From: Actinoplanes siamensis | Lineage (GTDB): Bacteria > Actinomycetota > Actinomycetes > Mycobacteriales > Micromonosporaceae | Assembly: GCF_016862395.1 (NCBI RefSeq) | Contig: NZ_BOMW01000004.1 | Coordinates: 62,001-126,000 of the forward strand | Reading direction: 5' to 3' | DNA length: 64,000 nt | Shown here: positions 48,604 through 57,440 of the stretch, in pieces | Numbering within the stretch: position 1 is the first letter of the stretch | Layout: every line of letters begins with the position of its first letter | The notes under the pieces: generated by a model | The model's database searches: none | Told to the model about the DNA's origin: nothing | The model's input: only the letters and a program-made list of their open reading frames with translations | Position numbers and translations under genes: made by a program

Positions 48604-51600
48604 ATGGCGAATCGAGATCTGGTGGTCATCGGGGGCTCGCTCGGCGCTCTGGAGGCCGCCACCACCCTGCTCGCGGGCCTGCCCCCGGACCTGCACGCCA
48701 CGCTGCTGGTGGTCATCACCCCGGCCCGGGAGCGGGACGCCGCGCAGTTCGATCGCTCCGGTCCGCTGCCGGCCGCCGTGGCGGTCGACGGCGAGGCGCT
48801 GCGACCGGGGCGGGTCTACGTCGCCGGCCCGGACCGGCACCTGCTCGTCGGCCCGGACGACCGCCTACGGCTCAGCGCCGCCCCGCAGTACAACCGGCTC
48901 CGCCCGGCGGTCGACCCGCTGCTGCTGAGCGCCGCTCGCTGGGGCGGGCCCCGGGTGGTCGGCATCCTGCTCTCCGGCATCTTCGACGACGGCATCGCCG
49001 GCCTGGCGGCAATCGGCATGCGCGGCGGGCTGCTCGCCGTACAGGATCCCGAGGACGCCGCCTACCCCGACCTGCCCGGCACCGCCGTGCGCATGCGCCC
49101 GCACCAGGTCGGGACGGCCGCCGCCCTGGCGGTCGCCCTGCCCGGACTGCTGGCGGCACCGGCCGCCAGGCCCACCGCGCTCGACCCCGTGCTCCTTGCG
49201 CAGACCGACATGCTGATCCGCGATACCTCGCCCCTGAAGGCCGATACCGGGTCCGGTCAGCCGGGTGCGGTCGACTGCCCGGACTGCGCCGCGACCGCCA
49301 CGCGAAGGCGGCGGCCGCGGCGTGCACCCCGGACATCGGGCGGGTCCATGATCGTGGTTGACGAGGCACTGCTGCGCGATCCGGTGCGGCTCGCGGCGGT
49401 GGACAGTGCTCGCCGGGCGCTGGCCCTGCTGCCGGTCGCGCTGAACGGGGTGGCGGCGCTCGCGGCGCGGCTGGCCGAGGCGCCGATGGGGGTGGTGACC
49501 CTACTCGGGGACGAGGAGGAGTACTTCGTCGGCGTGCACGACCTGCCGCCGGCCCTGAGCGAGCAGGGACACAAGCCCATGGCGTACTCGGTGTGCAAGT
49601 ACATGGTCAGCGCGAACCGCCCGGTCTGCTCCGGCGACATGTCCCGGGAGCCGGACCTGCGGGAGCATCTGCTCGCCACGCAGTACGGCGTACGGGCGTT
49701 CCTGGGCGTGCCGTTGCACGACGACGCCGGCCAGGCGGTCGGGTCGCTCACGGTGCTCGACACCGAGGCCCGGCAGTGGTCCGACGAGCAGGCCGCCCTG
49801 CTCGCGGAGATCGCCGGGCTGCTGCGGCCCGGCGCGCCTCCCGGGCCGGTGGCCGCCGGCGGGATGGACAGCGCGTCCCTGCTGGAGAGCACGCCGGAGG
49901 CGTTCCTCGCGGTGAACCGCGACGGTGTGGTGGTGAGCTGGAACCGCGCCGCCGAGGAGATGCTCGGCTACACCGCCGACGAGGTGCGCGGCCGGCACCT
50001 GGACGAGAGCGTGCTGCCCGACTACGACGGACGTCCGATCAGCGTGGCCCTGACCCGGCTGTTCTCCACGTCGCCGCGCCGCGGGGTGTCCCGGCGGGTG
50101 ACCGTGCGGCACCGGAACGGCCACCGGCTGACGGCCCAAGCGGCGCTGTCGGTGGTCGGCTCCGCCGACGGGCCGATGGCCTGCGTGTTCCTCACCGACC
50201 TGACCGGGCAGACCGCCGCCGAGGAGGCCGCCGACCGCAACAGCAGCTTCCTGGCGGCCCTGTTGGAAAGCCTGACCGTCGGGGTGATCGCCTGCGACAA
50301 CGAGGGCCGGCTGGTGGTGGTCAACCGCGTGCTGCGGGAGGCGCAGGGGCTGCCGCCGGTCGGCAAGGTGCCGACCGACTGGCCGCGGATGGTGACCGGC
50401 ACCCTGCTGCACCCCGACGGGACGCCGATAAGCTGGGAGCGAACCCCGCTGATGCGCGCCCTGCACGGCGAGACCGTGCCCGCGACCGACGTGGTGGTGG
50501 AGATGCCCGGGCACCGGCCGCGGACGTTCTCGACCACCGCTCAGCCGATCACCGGCTCCGGTGGCCGCATGCTGGGCGCCGTGGCGGTCGGCCGCGAGAT
50601 CACCACGATGCGCCGGGTGGAACGGTTCCGCACCTGCCATTTCGCCGTGGCCGAGGCCATCGCGGCGGCGAACGAGCCGCCGGTGGCCGCGCCCGGTGTC
50701 CTGCGGGCGGTGGCCACCACGCTGGGCTGGCCGTACGCGGAGCTGTGGCTGATCGACCAGAGCGGCGAGCACCTGGACTCCGTGGGCCGCTGGAGCGCGC
50801 CGGACTTCGAGGAACTTGTGGACTACACCGTGGTCAAAGGTGTCGGCGTCACCGGCCGGGTCTGGGCCACCGGCCAGCCGTTGTGGGTTGCCGACCTCGC
50901 CGACGCCGACTGGCTGTACGCCCCGGAGAGCCGCGCCCGCACCGAACTCGGCGTGCGGCTGGGTATCCGCACCGTGCTGTCCGTGCCGGTGCGCAACGGC
51001 AACACCATGCTCGGCGTGCTCAGCTGTTACTCCGCCGTCATCGAACCGGACCAGGACATTCTCACGGTGCTGCTGGACGGGGTCGCCGCCCAGTTCGGGG
51101 TCTTCGTCGCGATGTGCCGGGCCACGGAGCTGTCCCGCCAGCTGGAGCGCGCCCGGGAGGACTTTCTCGCGCTGATCGGCCACGAGATGCGTACGCCGCT
51201 GACCTCGATCGGGGCCAACGCCGCCATACTGGGCGAGGAGACCGCCGGCCTGGACGAGGACAGCCGGCAGATGGTGCAGTCCATCGAGCGCAACACCGCG
51301 GCACTGCGAGGCATCGTCGACACCCTGCTGGATCTCGCCGGGCTGGAGGCCGGTCACATCGGCCTCACCGTCCGGGACGTCGACCTGGCCGCTCTCGTCA
51401 CCGACGCGGCGAACGCCGCCGAACCGACCGCCGCCGACAACGGCGTACGGCTGAGCACGGACCTGCCGGAGCGGCTCGGCATGACCGGCGATCCGGCACG
51501 GCTGCGACAGGTCGTCGACGACCTGCTCTCGAACGCGATCAAATACAGCCCGGACGGCGGCGACGTGCGGGTACACCTACGATCCCACGGCACCACCGCG

Positions 51601-51837
51601 GAACTGCGCGTCACCGATACCGGCATCGGCGTGCCCAGCCACGAGATCAATCAGCTCTTCGCCCGCTTCTACCGGGCCAGTAACGTCCGCCATCAGGGCG
51701 TTCCCGGCAGCGGACTCGGACTGAGCCGGGCGCGCACCATCATCGAGATGCACGGCGGGACCATCACCATCACCGGCCACGAACCGGCCGGCACCGCCGC
51801 GGTCGTCCGGCTACCGCTGCGCAACGAGCGGGCTTGA
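48604..51837 (+). CDS. CheB-like/GAF/PAS/PAS/GAF hybrid sensor histidine kinase
   Basis: This 1077-residue protein starts with a CheB methylesterase-like domain (about 1-195; IGGSLGALEA, AGPDRHLLVG, SGIFDDGIAGLAA), then GAF (about 265-415), PAS (about 425-555, MDSASLLESTPEAFLAVNRDG), PAS (about 560-680), GAF (about 685-835) and a HisKA plus HATPase kinase (phospho-His in FLALIGHEMRTPLTSIG; DDLLSNAIKYSP, DTGIGVP, GSGLGLS). The CheB domain keeps Ser and Asp but the usual catalytic His position reads VVITPA, so it may be only regulatory. The ATG at 48604 follows GAGGGG. No response regulator is adjacent. Confidence 0.9.
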   Translation: MANRDLVVIGGSLGALEAATTLLAGLPPDLHATLLVVITPARERDAAQFDRSGPLPAAVAVDGEALRPGRVYVAGPDRHLLVGPDDRLRLSAAPQYNRLRPAVDPLLLSAARWGGPRVVGILLSGIFDDGIAGLAAIGMRGGLLAVQDPEDAAYPDLPGTAVRMRPHQVGTAAALAVALPGLLAAPAARPTALDPVLLAQTDMLIRDTSPLKADTGSGQPGAVDCPDCAATATRRRRPRRAPRTSGGSMIVVDEALLRDPVRLAAVDSARRALALLPVALNGVAALAARLAEAPMGVVTLLGDEEEYFVGVHDLPPALSEQGHKPMAYSVCKYMVSANRPVCSGDMSREPDLREHLLATQYGVRAFLGVPLHDDAGQAVGSLTVLDTEARQWSDEQAALLAEIAGLLRPGAPPGPVAAGGMDSASLLESTPEAFLAVNRDGVVVSWNRAAEEMLGYTADEVRGRHLDESVLPDYDGRPISVALTRLFSTSPRRGVSRRVTVRHRNGHRLTAQAALSVVGSADGPMACVFLTDLTGQTAAEEAADRNSSFLAALLESLTVGVIACDNEGRLVVVNRVLREAQGLPPVGKVPTDWPRMVTGTLLHPDGTPISWERTPLMRALHGETVPATDVVVEMPGHRPRTFSTTAQPITGSGGRMLGAVAVGREITTMRRVERFRTCHFAVAEAIAAANEPPVAAPGVLRAVATTLGWPYAELWLIDQSGEHLDSVGRWSAPDFEELVDYTVVKGVGVTGRVWATGQPLWVADLADADWLYAPESRARTELGVRLGIRTVLSVPVRNGNTMLGVLSCYSAVIEPDQDILTVLLDGVAAQFGVFVAMCRATELSRQLERAREDFLALIGHEMRTPLTSIGANAAILGEETAGLDEDSRQMVQSIERNTAALRGIVDTLLDLAGLEAGHIGLTVRDVDLAALVTDAANAAEPTAADNGVRLSTDLPERLGMTGDPARLRQVVDDLLSNAIKYSPDGGDVRVHLRSHGTTAELRVTDTGIGVPSHEINQLFARFYRASNVRHQGVPGSGLGLSRARTIIEMHGGTITITGHEPAGTAAVVRLPLRNERA

Positions 51838-51982
51838 CGCTGACGCGGCGTCAACCCCGCGTGCTGTCGCATGTTCCCGGGCTGATGTCTACCACGAGCG
51901 GCACCGCAGAGATCCCGCCCCCGGCACGGGGCCGGGTGCTGTCGGTACGATCGCGGCATCGCCGAGGGGCACTGGAGGACGC

Positions 51983-52753
51983 ATGGCTCGATCACCTGAG
52001 GCGGCCGCGGGCGCTCCCGTACCCCCGGCGTGGACGCGACGGCCGGCGAACCTCGCGCAGGCGGTCACCGCCGAACTGGTGAGTCGTATCGTCGACGGCG
52101 TCCACCCGCCCGGCACCGCGCTGCCCCCCGAGCCTGTCCTTGGCGACAGCTTCGGGGTCAGCCGGACGGTGGTGCGGGAAGCGGTGAAGATCCTTCAGGA
52201 GAAGGGCCTGGTTCAGGTCCGCCAGGGCGCGGGAACCCTCGTCACGGCGCCGGCGATGTGGGACATGCTCGACGAGATGGTCCTGAGTGCGAGCATCGCC
52301 CAGGACGACGGCGTGGTCATCCTGGATGACCTCGTGGTGACCCGCCGGCTGCTGGAGTCGGACATGGCCAATGTGGCCGCCCGCATGGCGGACGCGGACA
52401 CCGTCGACCGGCTGCGGGCCCTGGTCGACAAGATGGACACACTCGTGGACGACCCCCAGACCTACGGTGACCAGGACCGCGCCTTCCACGACACGATCAT
52501 GAGGGCCTCGGGCAACCGGATCGCTCGTGCCGTCGTACGGGCGCTGGAGAGCCAGGTGGTCAACACCGCCCGCTACGTGGGGCAGACGGACCGGGCGCTG
52601 TGCGTGGCGTCGAATCAGGGCCATCGCCGGGTCTGTGAACGCATCGCCGCCGGTGATCCGGACGGCGCCGCCGAAGCGATGTTCACCCACATCACCGAGG
52701 CCTGGCTGGTGCGGCGGGGCGGCCCGAGCGATCCCGGCCGTCTGCAACGCTGA
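51983..52753 (+). CDS. FadR-type GntR transcriptional regulator
   Basis: A 256-residue regulator with an N-terminal GntR winged helix (LAQAVTAELVSRIVDG, LPPEPVLGDSFGVSRTVVREAVKILQEKGL, VRQGAGTLV) and an all-alpha FadR/FCD effector domain (about 110-240) that keeps metal-ligand residues such as DQDRAFHDTIM and NQGHRRVCE. Such regulators usually respond to acidic sugars or organic acids. The ATG follows GGAGG. It converges on the dehydratase/ABC operon and likely represses it. Confidence 0.93.
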   Translation: MARSPEAAAGAPVPPAWTRRPANLAQAVTAELVSRIVDGVHPPGTALPPEPVLGDSFGVSRTVVREAVKILQEKGLVQVRQGAGTLVTAPAMWDMLDEMVLSASIAQDDGVVILDDLVVTRRLLESDMANVAARMADADTVDRLRALVDKMDTLVDDPQTYGDQDRAFHDTIMRASGNRIARAVVRALESQVVNTARYVGQTDRALCVASNQGHRRVCERIAAGDPDGAAEAMFTHITEAWLVRRGGPSDPGRLQR

Positions 52754-52769
52754 GCCGCCCGAGACGTCG

Positions 52770-52898
52770 TCAGCCCGCGGCTGGGCCGGGCGCCCGCCCC
52801 GAGCACGGCACCCGTCGGAATGGCCCCGGCCATGACCACGGCTGGGGTTCGGTGGCCCGGTTCCACAGGCGGACGTGCGCGTCGACGAGGCCGCTCAC
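52770..52898 (-). pseudogene. 5' fragment of an amidohydrolase-family (sugar lactonase) gene
   Basis: A GTG at 52898 overlaps the dehydratase stop as GTGA and opens VSGLVDAHVRLWNRATEPQPW, matching the N-terminus of amidohydrolase_2 lactonases (normally VDAHxHxW). The second metal His is Arg here, and the frame stops after 42 codons. The rest of the gene is missing. The coupled position suggests it once encoded the lactonase step of the same sugar-acid pathway. Confidence 0.6.
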
Positions 52899-54070
52899 GA
52901 CAGATGCCCGATCTCGTCGACGGACCGGGCCGGGGCGTCGGGCACCAGCCGCAGGCCGGCGCGGCCGGGACGGACGTGCGGCCCGGCGGCCTGGGCCACC
53001 GGGTTGGCGGCGCGGACCGCGTGGATGTGCTCCTCGTCGACCCGGATGCCGATGCCCGGCTCGTCGCCCAGGACGATACCGCCGTCCATGATCTGCTGGT
53101 CGATCTCCAGCCCGACGGGCGCGCTGAGGTCCTGGACCTCGAAGGCGAGCTGGTTGGGGATCGCCGCCGCGGCGTGCGCAGCCGGATTGGCATGGTAGGT
53201 CACCGGGCTCACCGGCAGGTCGTGGTAGTGGGCCACGGCGGCCATCCGCAAGAAGTGCGTGATGCCCCAGACGTTGCCGATCTGGACGATGTCGACGGCG
53301 TCGGCGTCCAGCAGTGGCCGGTACTGTTCCAGGCCGGTGAGGTTCTCCCCGGTGGCCACGGCCGCGCGGATGTGCTGGCGCACCGAGGCGAGTCCGGCGG
53401 CGTCCCAGCGGCGCACCGGCTCCTCGATCCAGGTGAGGTCGACGGCGCGTTCCAGCTCGCGGACGTAGCGCACGGCCTGGGTGCGGTTCCAGGACTCGTT
53501 GGCGTCGAGCATCAAAGCGGGACGCGGCGAGTTGCGGCTGAGCACGTCGCGCACCGCGGTGAGACGGCGCAGGTCGTGTGTGACGTCGTGGCCGCCCTTG
53601 AGCTTGGCCGCGCTGAAGCCCCGGTCGGCATAGCGTTCGTAGAGGCGTACGAGGGCGTCGTCGTCCAGGGCTATGTCGAGTCCCGAGGCATAACCGGGGA
53701 CGAAGCGGTCCAGTGCGCCGAGGGTACGCCAGAGCGGCTCACCCGCCGCCTTCGCCTTCAGATCCCACAGCGCCATGTCGAGCGCGCCGATCGCCCCGAA
53801 CGCGGATCCCGCGTGCCCGGTCTTGAACACCCACGCCAGCATGCGGTCGTAGAGCGCGGTGACGGCCCGCGGATCCTCGCCCTCGACGGCGCCGAAGACG
53901 CGGTCGATGTCGCCGTGAGGGCCCACACCGACACCTTCCAGGCCCTCGTCCGTCTCGACGATCAGCACGTGCACATCGGTCTGCTGGTCGGCCATCACCC
54001 CGTTGGCGTCTCCGGTCAGCCGACCCCACTCGTGCTTCGTCAAAAGGCTGCGATAGCCGGTGACCTTCAT
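52895..54070 (-). CDS. enolase-superfamily sugar-acid dehydratase (MR/MLE subgroup)
   Basis: This 391-residue protein has the capping domain (1-125) and barrel with superfamily residues: the Lys motif in AAKLKGG, metal ligands in MLDANESW, TWIEEPV and VATGENLTG, and the late His region SPVTYHANP. It is of the mandelate racemase/muconate lactonizing group that includes L-fuconate, L-rhamnonate and galactarate dehydratases; substrate cannot be fixed. The ATG at 54070 follows AGGAG. It is the last intact gene of the ABC operon, 26 bases after the second permease. Confidence 0.87.
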   Translation of the reverse strand: MKVTGYRSLLTKHEWGRLTGDANGVMADQQTDVHVLIVETDEGLEGVGVGPHGDIDRVFGAVEGEDPRAVTALYDRMLAWVFKTGHAGSAFGAIGALDMALWDLKAKAAGEPLWRTLGALDRFVPGYASGLDIALDDDALVRLYERYADRGFSAAKLKGGHDVTHDLRRLTAVRDVLSRNSPRPALMLDANESWNRTQAVRYVRELERAVDLTWIEEPVRRWDAAGLASVRQHIRAAVATGENLTGLEQYRPLLDADAVDIVQIGNVWGITHFLRMAAVAHYHDLPVSPVTYHANPAAHAAAAIPNQLAFEVQDLSAPVGLEIDQQIMDGGIVLGDEPGIGIRVDEEHIHAVRAANPVAQAAGPHVRPGRAGLRLVPDAPARSVDEIGHLS

Positions 54071-54096
54071 GTCGGCTCCTTGTATCGATATGACGC

Positions 54097-55008
54097 TCAA
54101 TCCTTGGTCCCGCCGGCGGTCATGCCGGCGACCAGGAAGCGCTGTGACACCAGAAAAACGATGAGCACCGGCAGCACGGAGACCACGGTCGCGAGGGCCA
54201 GGGTCGGCAGCTGCACCGACTGTGCTCCGGCGGAGCTGGGATTGAACGCCGGCGTGGAAGCCAGCAACGACGTCAGTCCCACCTGGACCGGATAGCCGTC
54301 GCTGGAGGGCAGCATCACAAAGGGCAGGAAGAAGTTGTTCCAGTTCTGCACGAAGCTGAAGAACGCCACCAGCGCCACGATCGGCGCGGCCAGGGGCAGG
54401 GCGACCTTCGTGAAGACCTGGAACTCCCGGCAACCGTCGATCCGGGCCGCGGCGAGCAGGTCCCGGGGGATGCTCGTGGAGAAGTAAATGTAGGTCAGAT
54501 ACACCCCGAAAGGGAAGAACGACATCGGCAGGATGACCGACAGCGGGCTGCCGATCAGCCCCACCACGTTCAGTTCCAGGAAGATCGGCAGCACCAGGGC
54601 GGTGTTCGGGATGAGCATGACGACCAGGGTCAGCACCAGCAGCAGCCGGCGGAACGGGAACTCGGTCAGGGCCAGCGCATAGCCGGCCGGGATGCTGGCG
54701 AGCAGGGTGATGGCCAGGGCGCCGATCGCGTACAGCGCCGAATTGGCCATCCAGGTGGTGACCGCGCCGTCCTGGAAATCGAACAGCTGACTCCAGTTGG
54801 TGGACAGGTCACCGGCGCTGCCGGGCGCGAACGGGTTGCTCACGATCAGGCGGCGCGCCGATTTGGTCGTGGCGAACAGCAACCAGATCATCGGGATGGC
54901 GAAGAACAGGACGAGGACCGCCACGATGACCGTGACGATCGCGCGGCTGCTCCAGCCGCTGACGCCGGGCCGGTGGGCCGCGGCGGGTTCGGTGTGCGCA
55001 GAGGTCAT
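54097..55008 (-). CDS. ABC sugar transporter permease (MalG type)
   Basis: A 303-residue permease with six transmembrane helices and the EAA motif near residue 195 (AARIDGCREFQVFTKVALPLAAP), placing it in the carbohydrate-uptake CUT1 family second-permease group. N-terminal residues 25-48 form the first helix. It starts four bases after the end of the other permease gene. With the lipoprotein and first permease it forms an importer; the ATPase is not encoded here and is probably a shared MsiK-type protein, as usual in actinomycetes. Confidence 0.93.
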   Translation of the reverse strand: MTSAHTEPAAAHRPGVSGWSSRAIVTVIVAVLVLFFAIPMIWLLFATTKSARRLIVSNPFAPGSAGDLSTNWSQLFDFQDGAVTTWMANSALYAIGALAITLLASIPAGYALALTEFPFRRLLLVLTLVVMLIPNTALVLPIFLELNVVGLIGSPLSVILPMSFFPFGVYLTYIYFSTSIPRDLLAAARIDGCREFQVFTKVALPLAAPIVALVAFFSFVQNWNNFFLPFVMLPSSDGYPVQVGLTSLLASTPAFNPSSAGAQSVQLPTLALATVVSVLPVLIVFLVSQRFLVAGMTAGGTKD

Positions 55009-55012
55009 GAGC

Positions 55013-55945
55013 TCAGTCCCGCTCGAACAGGCCGCCGCGCGTGACGAAGACGGCGGACAGCGCCAGGGCGATGACGAGCAGCAGCAGGGAGATGGCCGCC
55101 GCTCCGTTGAAGTCGTTCTGCTGGAACGCGTACTGGTAGGCGAGTTGGTTGAGCGAGTAGTCGTTCGGCACGATCGCGTTGCTGGCCTGGGAGAGCAGTT
55201 GCGGCTCGATGAACAGCTGGGTGCCGGCGGCGAGGGACATGATGCACATGTACGAGATCCACTTACGTAGCATTGGCAGCTGGATCCGCCAGGCGATCTG
55301 CACCGGGTTGGCGCCGTCCACCCGCGCGGCGTCGATGACTTCGGCGCTGATGTTGTTGAGGGCGCCGTACATGATGACGATCCAACTGCCCGCGCCGGCC
55401 CAGAAGGCGATGACGGCGAAGATCACCGGCAGGTTGCCCGGCACGATGACCTGCACGAAGCTCTCGAAGCCCAGCAATCGCAGCAGGCCGCCCACCGGGC
55501 TGGCCGTGGGGTCGAGGACGAACAGCCACAGCAGCACGCTCGACGCACCGGCCAGCGCGCCGGGCAGGTAGAAGACGAACCGCAGGGTCCGGCTGAGCCA
55601 GCGCGCCAGGATCGCATGGACCACGACCGCCAGCAGGGTCACCAGCACCACCAGCGCGACCAGCCAGATGATCAGGTACAGGGCGACATGCGTGACCGCC
55701 GGCCAGAACCGGAAGTCGCCGGTGACCTTGGCGAAGTTGGCCAGCCCGGCGAAACCGCCCTCGGCGTCGGTGAACGCCAGATACAGGGCGTAGACCGCCG
55801 GTACGATCCCGAAGGCGAGCGCCAGCACCACGTACACCGAGATGAGGCCGTAGCTCATCGCGTTGCTGCGGGGCACGGGCGGCCGACCGGCTTCCCGCTC
55901 CTCCGCCACAGCCGCCGGGCGAACGGTGTTCCCGACCATCGTCAT
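55013..55945 (-). CDS. ABC sugar transporter permease (MalF type)
   Basis: A 310-residue first permease of the CUT1 family, with six to seven transmembrane helices and an EAA loop (DAARVDGANPVQIAWRIQLPML) near residue 205. Its ATG overlaps the lipoprotein gene's stop as ATGA, so the two are translationally coupled; a second ATG six bases on is possible. Inner-membrane partner of the MalG-type permease. Confidence 0.92.
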   Translation of the reverse strand: MTMVGNTVRPAAVAEEREAGRPPVPRSNAMSYGLISVYVVLALAFGIVPAVYALYLAFTDAEGGFAGLANFAKVTGDFRFWPAVTHVALYLIIWLVALVVLVTLLAVVVHAILARWLSRTLRFVFYLPGALAGASSVLLWLFVLDPTASPVGGLLRLLGFESFVQVIVPGNLPVIFAVIAFWAGAGSWIVIMYGALNNISAEVIDAARVDGANPVQIAWRIQLPMLRKWISYMCIMSLAAGTQLFIEPQLLSQASNAIVPNDYSLNQLAYQYAFQQNDFNGAAAISLLLLVIALALSAVFVTRGGLFERD

Positions 55946-57306
55946 TTGACGGTGTATCCGTTGACCTGCGCCTGGTTCTTGATCGCCGTCTGCCATTCCG
56001 GGAGCAGCGTCACGAGGCTCTTGCCGTCGGCGATCGCCGGGGTGATCGTCTTGGCCCAGATGGCTTCCTGGCTGAAGGTCCCCGAGCCCCAACCGCTCCA
56101 GATCGACGTACCGGCCTTCACCACCGGTTGCAGGTCGGTGGCGTAGTAGCCGCTCGATTCCTGCTTCTTCACCCACTTCTCGGCCGCGGGAGCGTACGCC
56201 GGATAACCGGGGGCGACCTCCACCTGATACTCGTCAGCGGTCGTGGCGAACCGGACGAAGCTCTCGGCGGCCCTCAGGTTCTTGGAGTGGCTGCTGATGA
56301 ACCAGGTGCCGCCGCCGACGTTGCCGGTCACGGCCTCCTCACCCTGCCACGCCGGTGGCGCCGCGATGCCGAGCTGGCCGGCCGGGACCTTGAGGGACTC
56401 GGGGTTGTTGAAGATGGCCCCCGCGTACCAGGCCGGTCCGGGCATCATGAGGACCTTGCCGGAGTACTTCTTGACGAACTCGGGCGTGAAGACGCTGATG
56501 TTCGGCGTGGTGCCGTTCTTGATGAGCGTGTCCAGCATGGCGGCGGCCCGCTGGCACTGCGGGGTGGCGGTGTTCACCGTGACGGCCTTGGGCCCCGTGA
56601 TGTCGTTCGCCTGGCACTTGCTGCCCCAGAAGAAGACCTCCGGGGTCCAGGCGTCGCCCACGGCGCCGACGATGTAGCCGGGGTGCTCCCGGGCGACCTT
56701 CTCCCCCAGGGCCTGGTAGTCCTGCCAGGTGGCCGGGACCTGGTAGCCGAACTGCTCCAGCAGTGTCTTGTTGTACCAGAGCACGACCTGGGCCAGGTCG
56801 TTGCGCAGGCAGTAGACCTTCCCGTCGACGGTGCACGGGTTCAGCGCGCCCGCGGTGAACTTGTCCAGTGTCTCCTTGGCCACGAGTTTGTCGCTGAGCA
56901 CGGCGGCGAAGGCCTGCTTGCCGTTGCTCTTCTGGCTGGCCCAGGCCGCGTCGTTGTTCTGGCTGGAGAACACGACGTCGGGCCAGCCGCTCTGGGCCCG
57001 GTCGAACAGCTGCATCTTGGTCCGGAAGGAGTTGGAGCCGTTCGCCGAGCCGTCGTAGGTCACCACCTCGATCGGCACCTCGGGGTGGGCCTTCTCGAAA
57101 GCGTCCGCCGCCTTGGTCCGGTCGGCATCCACCCACACCGTGATCGCGGCTTTGTCGTCCTGAGCCACCTGGGGAAACCCGTAGTCCCCGGCACCGGAGC
57201 TGCTGCCGCCACCCGCGCAAGCGGTCAGGGCGACGGCGAGGATCCCGGCACAGCCGAGGGCGGTCAGCAGAGGGCGGAAGCGGCGGGCGCGCCTGAAACC
57301 AACCAT
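55942..57306 (-). CDS. ABC sugar-binding lipoprotein
   Basis: A 454-residue extracellular solute-binding protein (family 1). The signal peptide ends in a lipobox LTAC, giving a lipid-anchored Cys at residue 30 after RRARRFRPLLTALGCAGILA. The body has the family pattern ITVWVDADRTKAADAFEKAHP and later WQDYQALGEKV, with Trp/Tyr-rich binding-cleft sequences. It captures the oligosaccharide or sugar acid. A promoter with a palindrome lies 54-80 bases upstream. Confidence 0.93.
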   Translation of the reverse strand: MVGFRRARRFRPLLTALGCAGILAVALTACAGGGSSSGAGDYGFPQVAQDDKAAITVWVDADRTKAADAFEKAHPEVPIEVVTYDGSANGSNSFRTKMQLFDRAQSGWPDVVFSSQNNDAAWASQKSNGKQAFAAVLSDKLVAKETLDKFTAGALNPCTVDGKVYCLRNDLAQVVLWYNKTLLEQFGYQVPATWQDYQALGEKVAREHPGYIVGAVGDAWTPEVFFWGSKCQANDITGPKAVTVNTATPQCQRAAAMLDTLIKNGTTPNISVFTPEFVKKYSGKVLMMPGPAWYAGAIFNNPESLKVPAGQLGIAAPPAWQGEEAVTGNVGGGTWFISSHSKNLRAAESFVRFATTADEYQVEVAPGYPAYAPAAEKWVKKQESSGYYATDLQPVVKAGTSIWSGWGSGTFSQEAIWAKTITPAIADGKSLVTLLPEWQTAIKNQAQVNGYTVK

Positions 57307-57359
57307 GTCCCAGTCCTTCTTTTGGATCTTCCTTATTGACGCGGCGTTCAACGACCCGA

Positions 57360-57387
57360 AGTATAAGAGCATACGTATGATGTTTGC
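57360..57387 (-). promoter_or_regulatory. promoter with internal palindrome for the ABC operon
   Basis: On the minus strand TGCAAA (57387-57382) and TATACT (57365-57360) with a 16-base spacer resemble -35 and -10 elements. The palindrome CATACGTATG (57370-57379) fills the spacer, so a bound repressor would block polymerase. The FadR-type regulator at 51983 is a good candidate, by inference. The region is notably A/T-richer than its surroundings. Confidence 0.5.
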
Positions 57388-57440
57388 ACGGATCGATTGA
57401 AGCGGCCGCCGGCCCAGGCGTCGTAGGTGTCTGTCGGCGC

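Noticed and set aside
49593..51683. Long open frames on either strand across the hybrid kinase
   Set aside because: Both are shadow frames of GC-rich coding DNA, rich in Arg, Gly and Pro, without domains; the kinase frame has all expected motifs.
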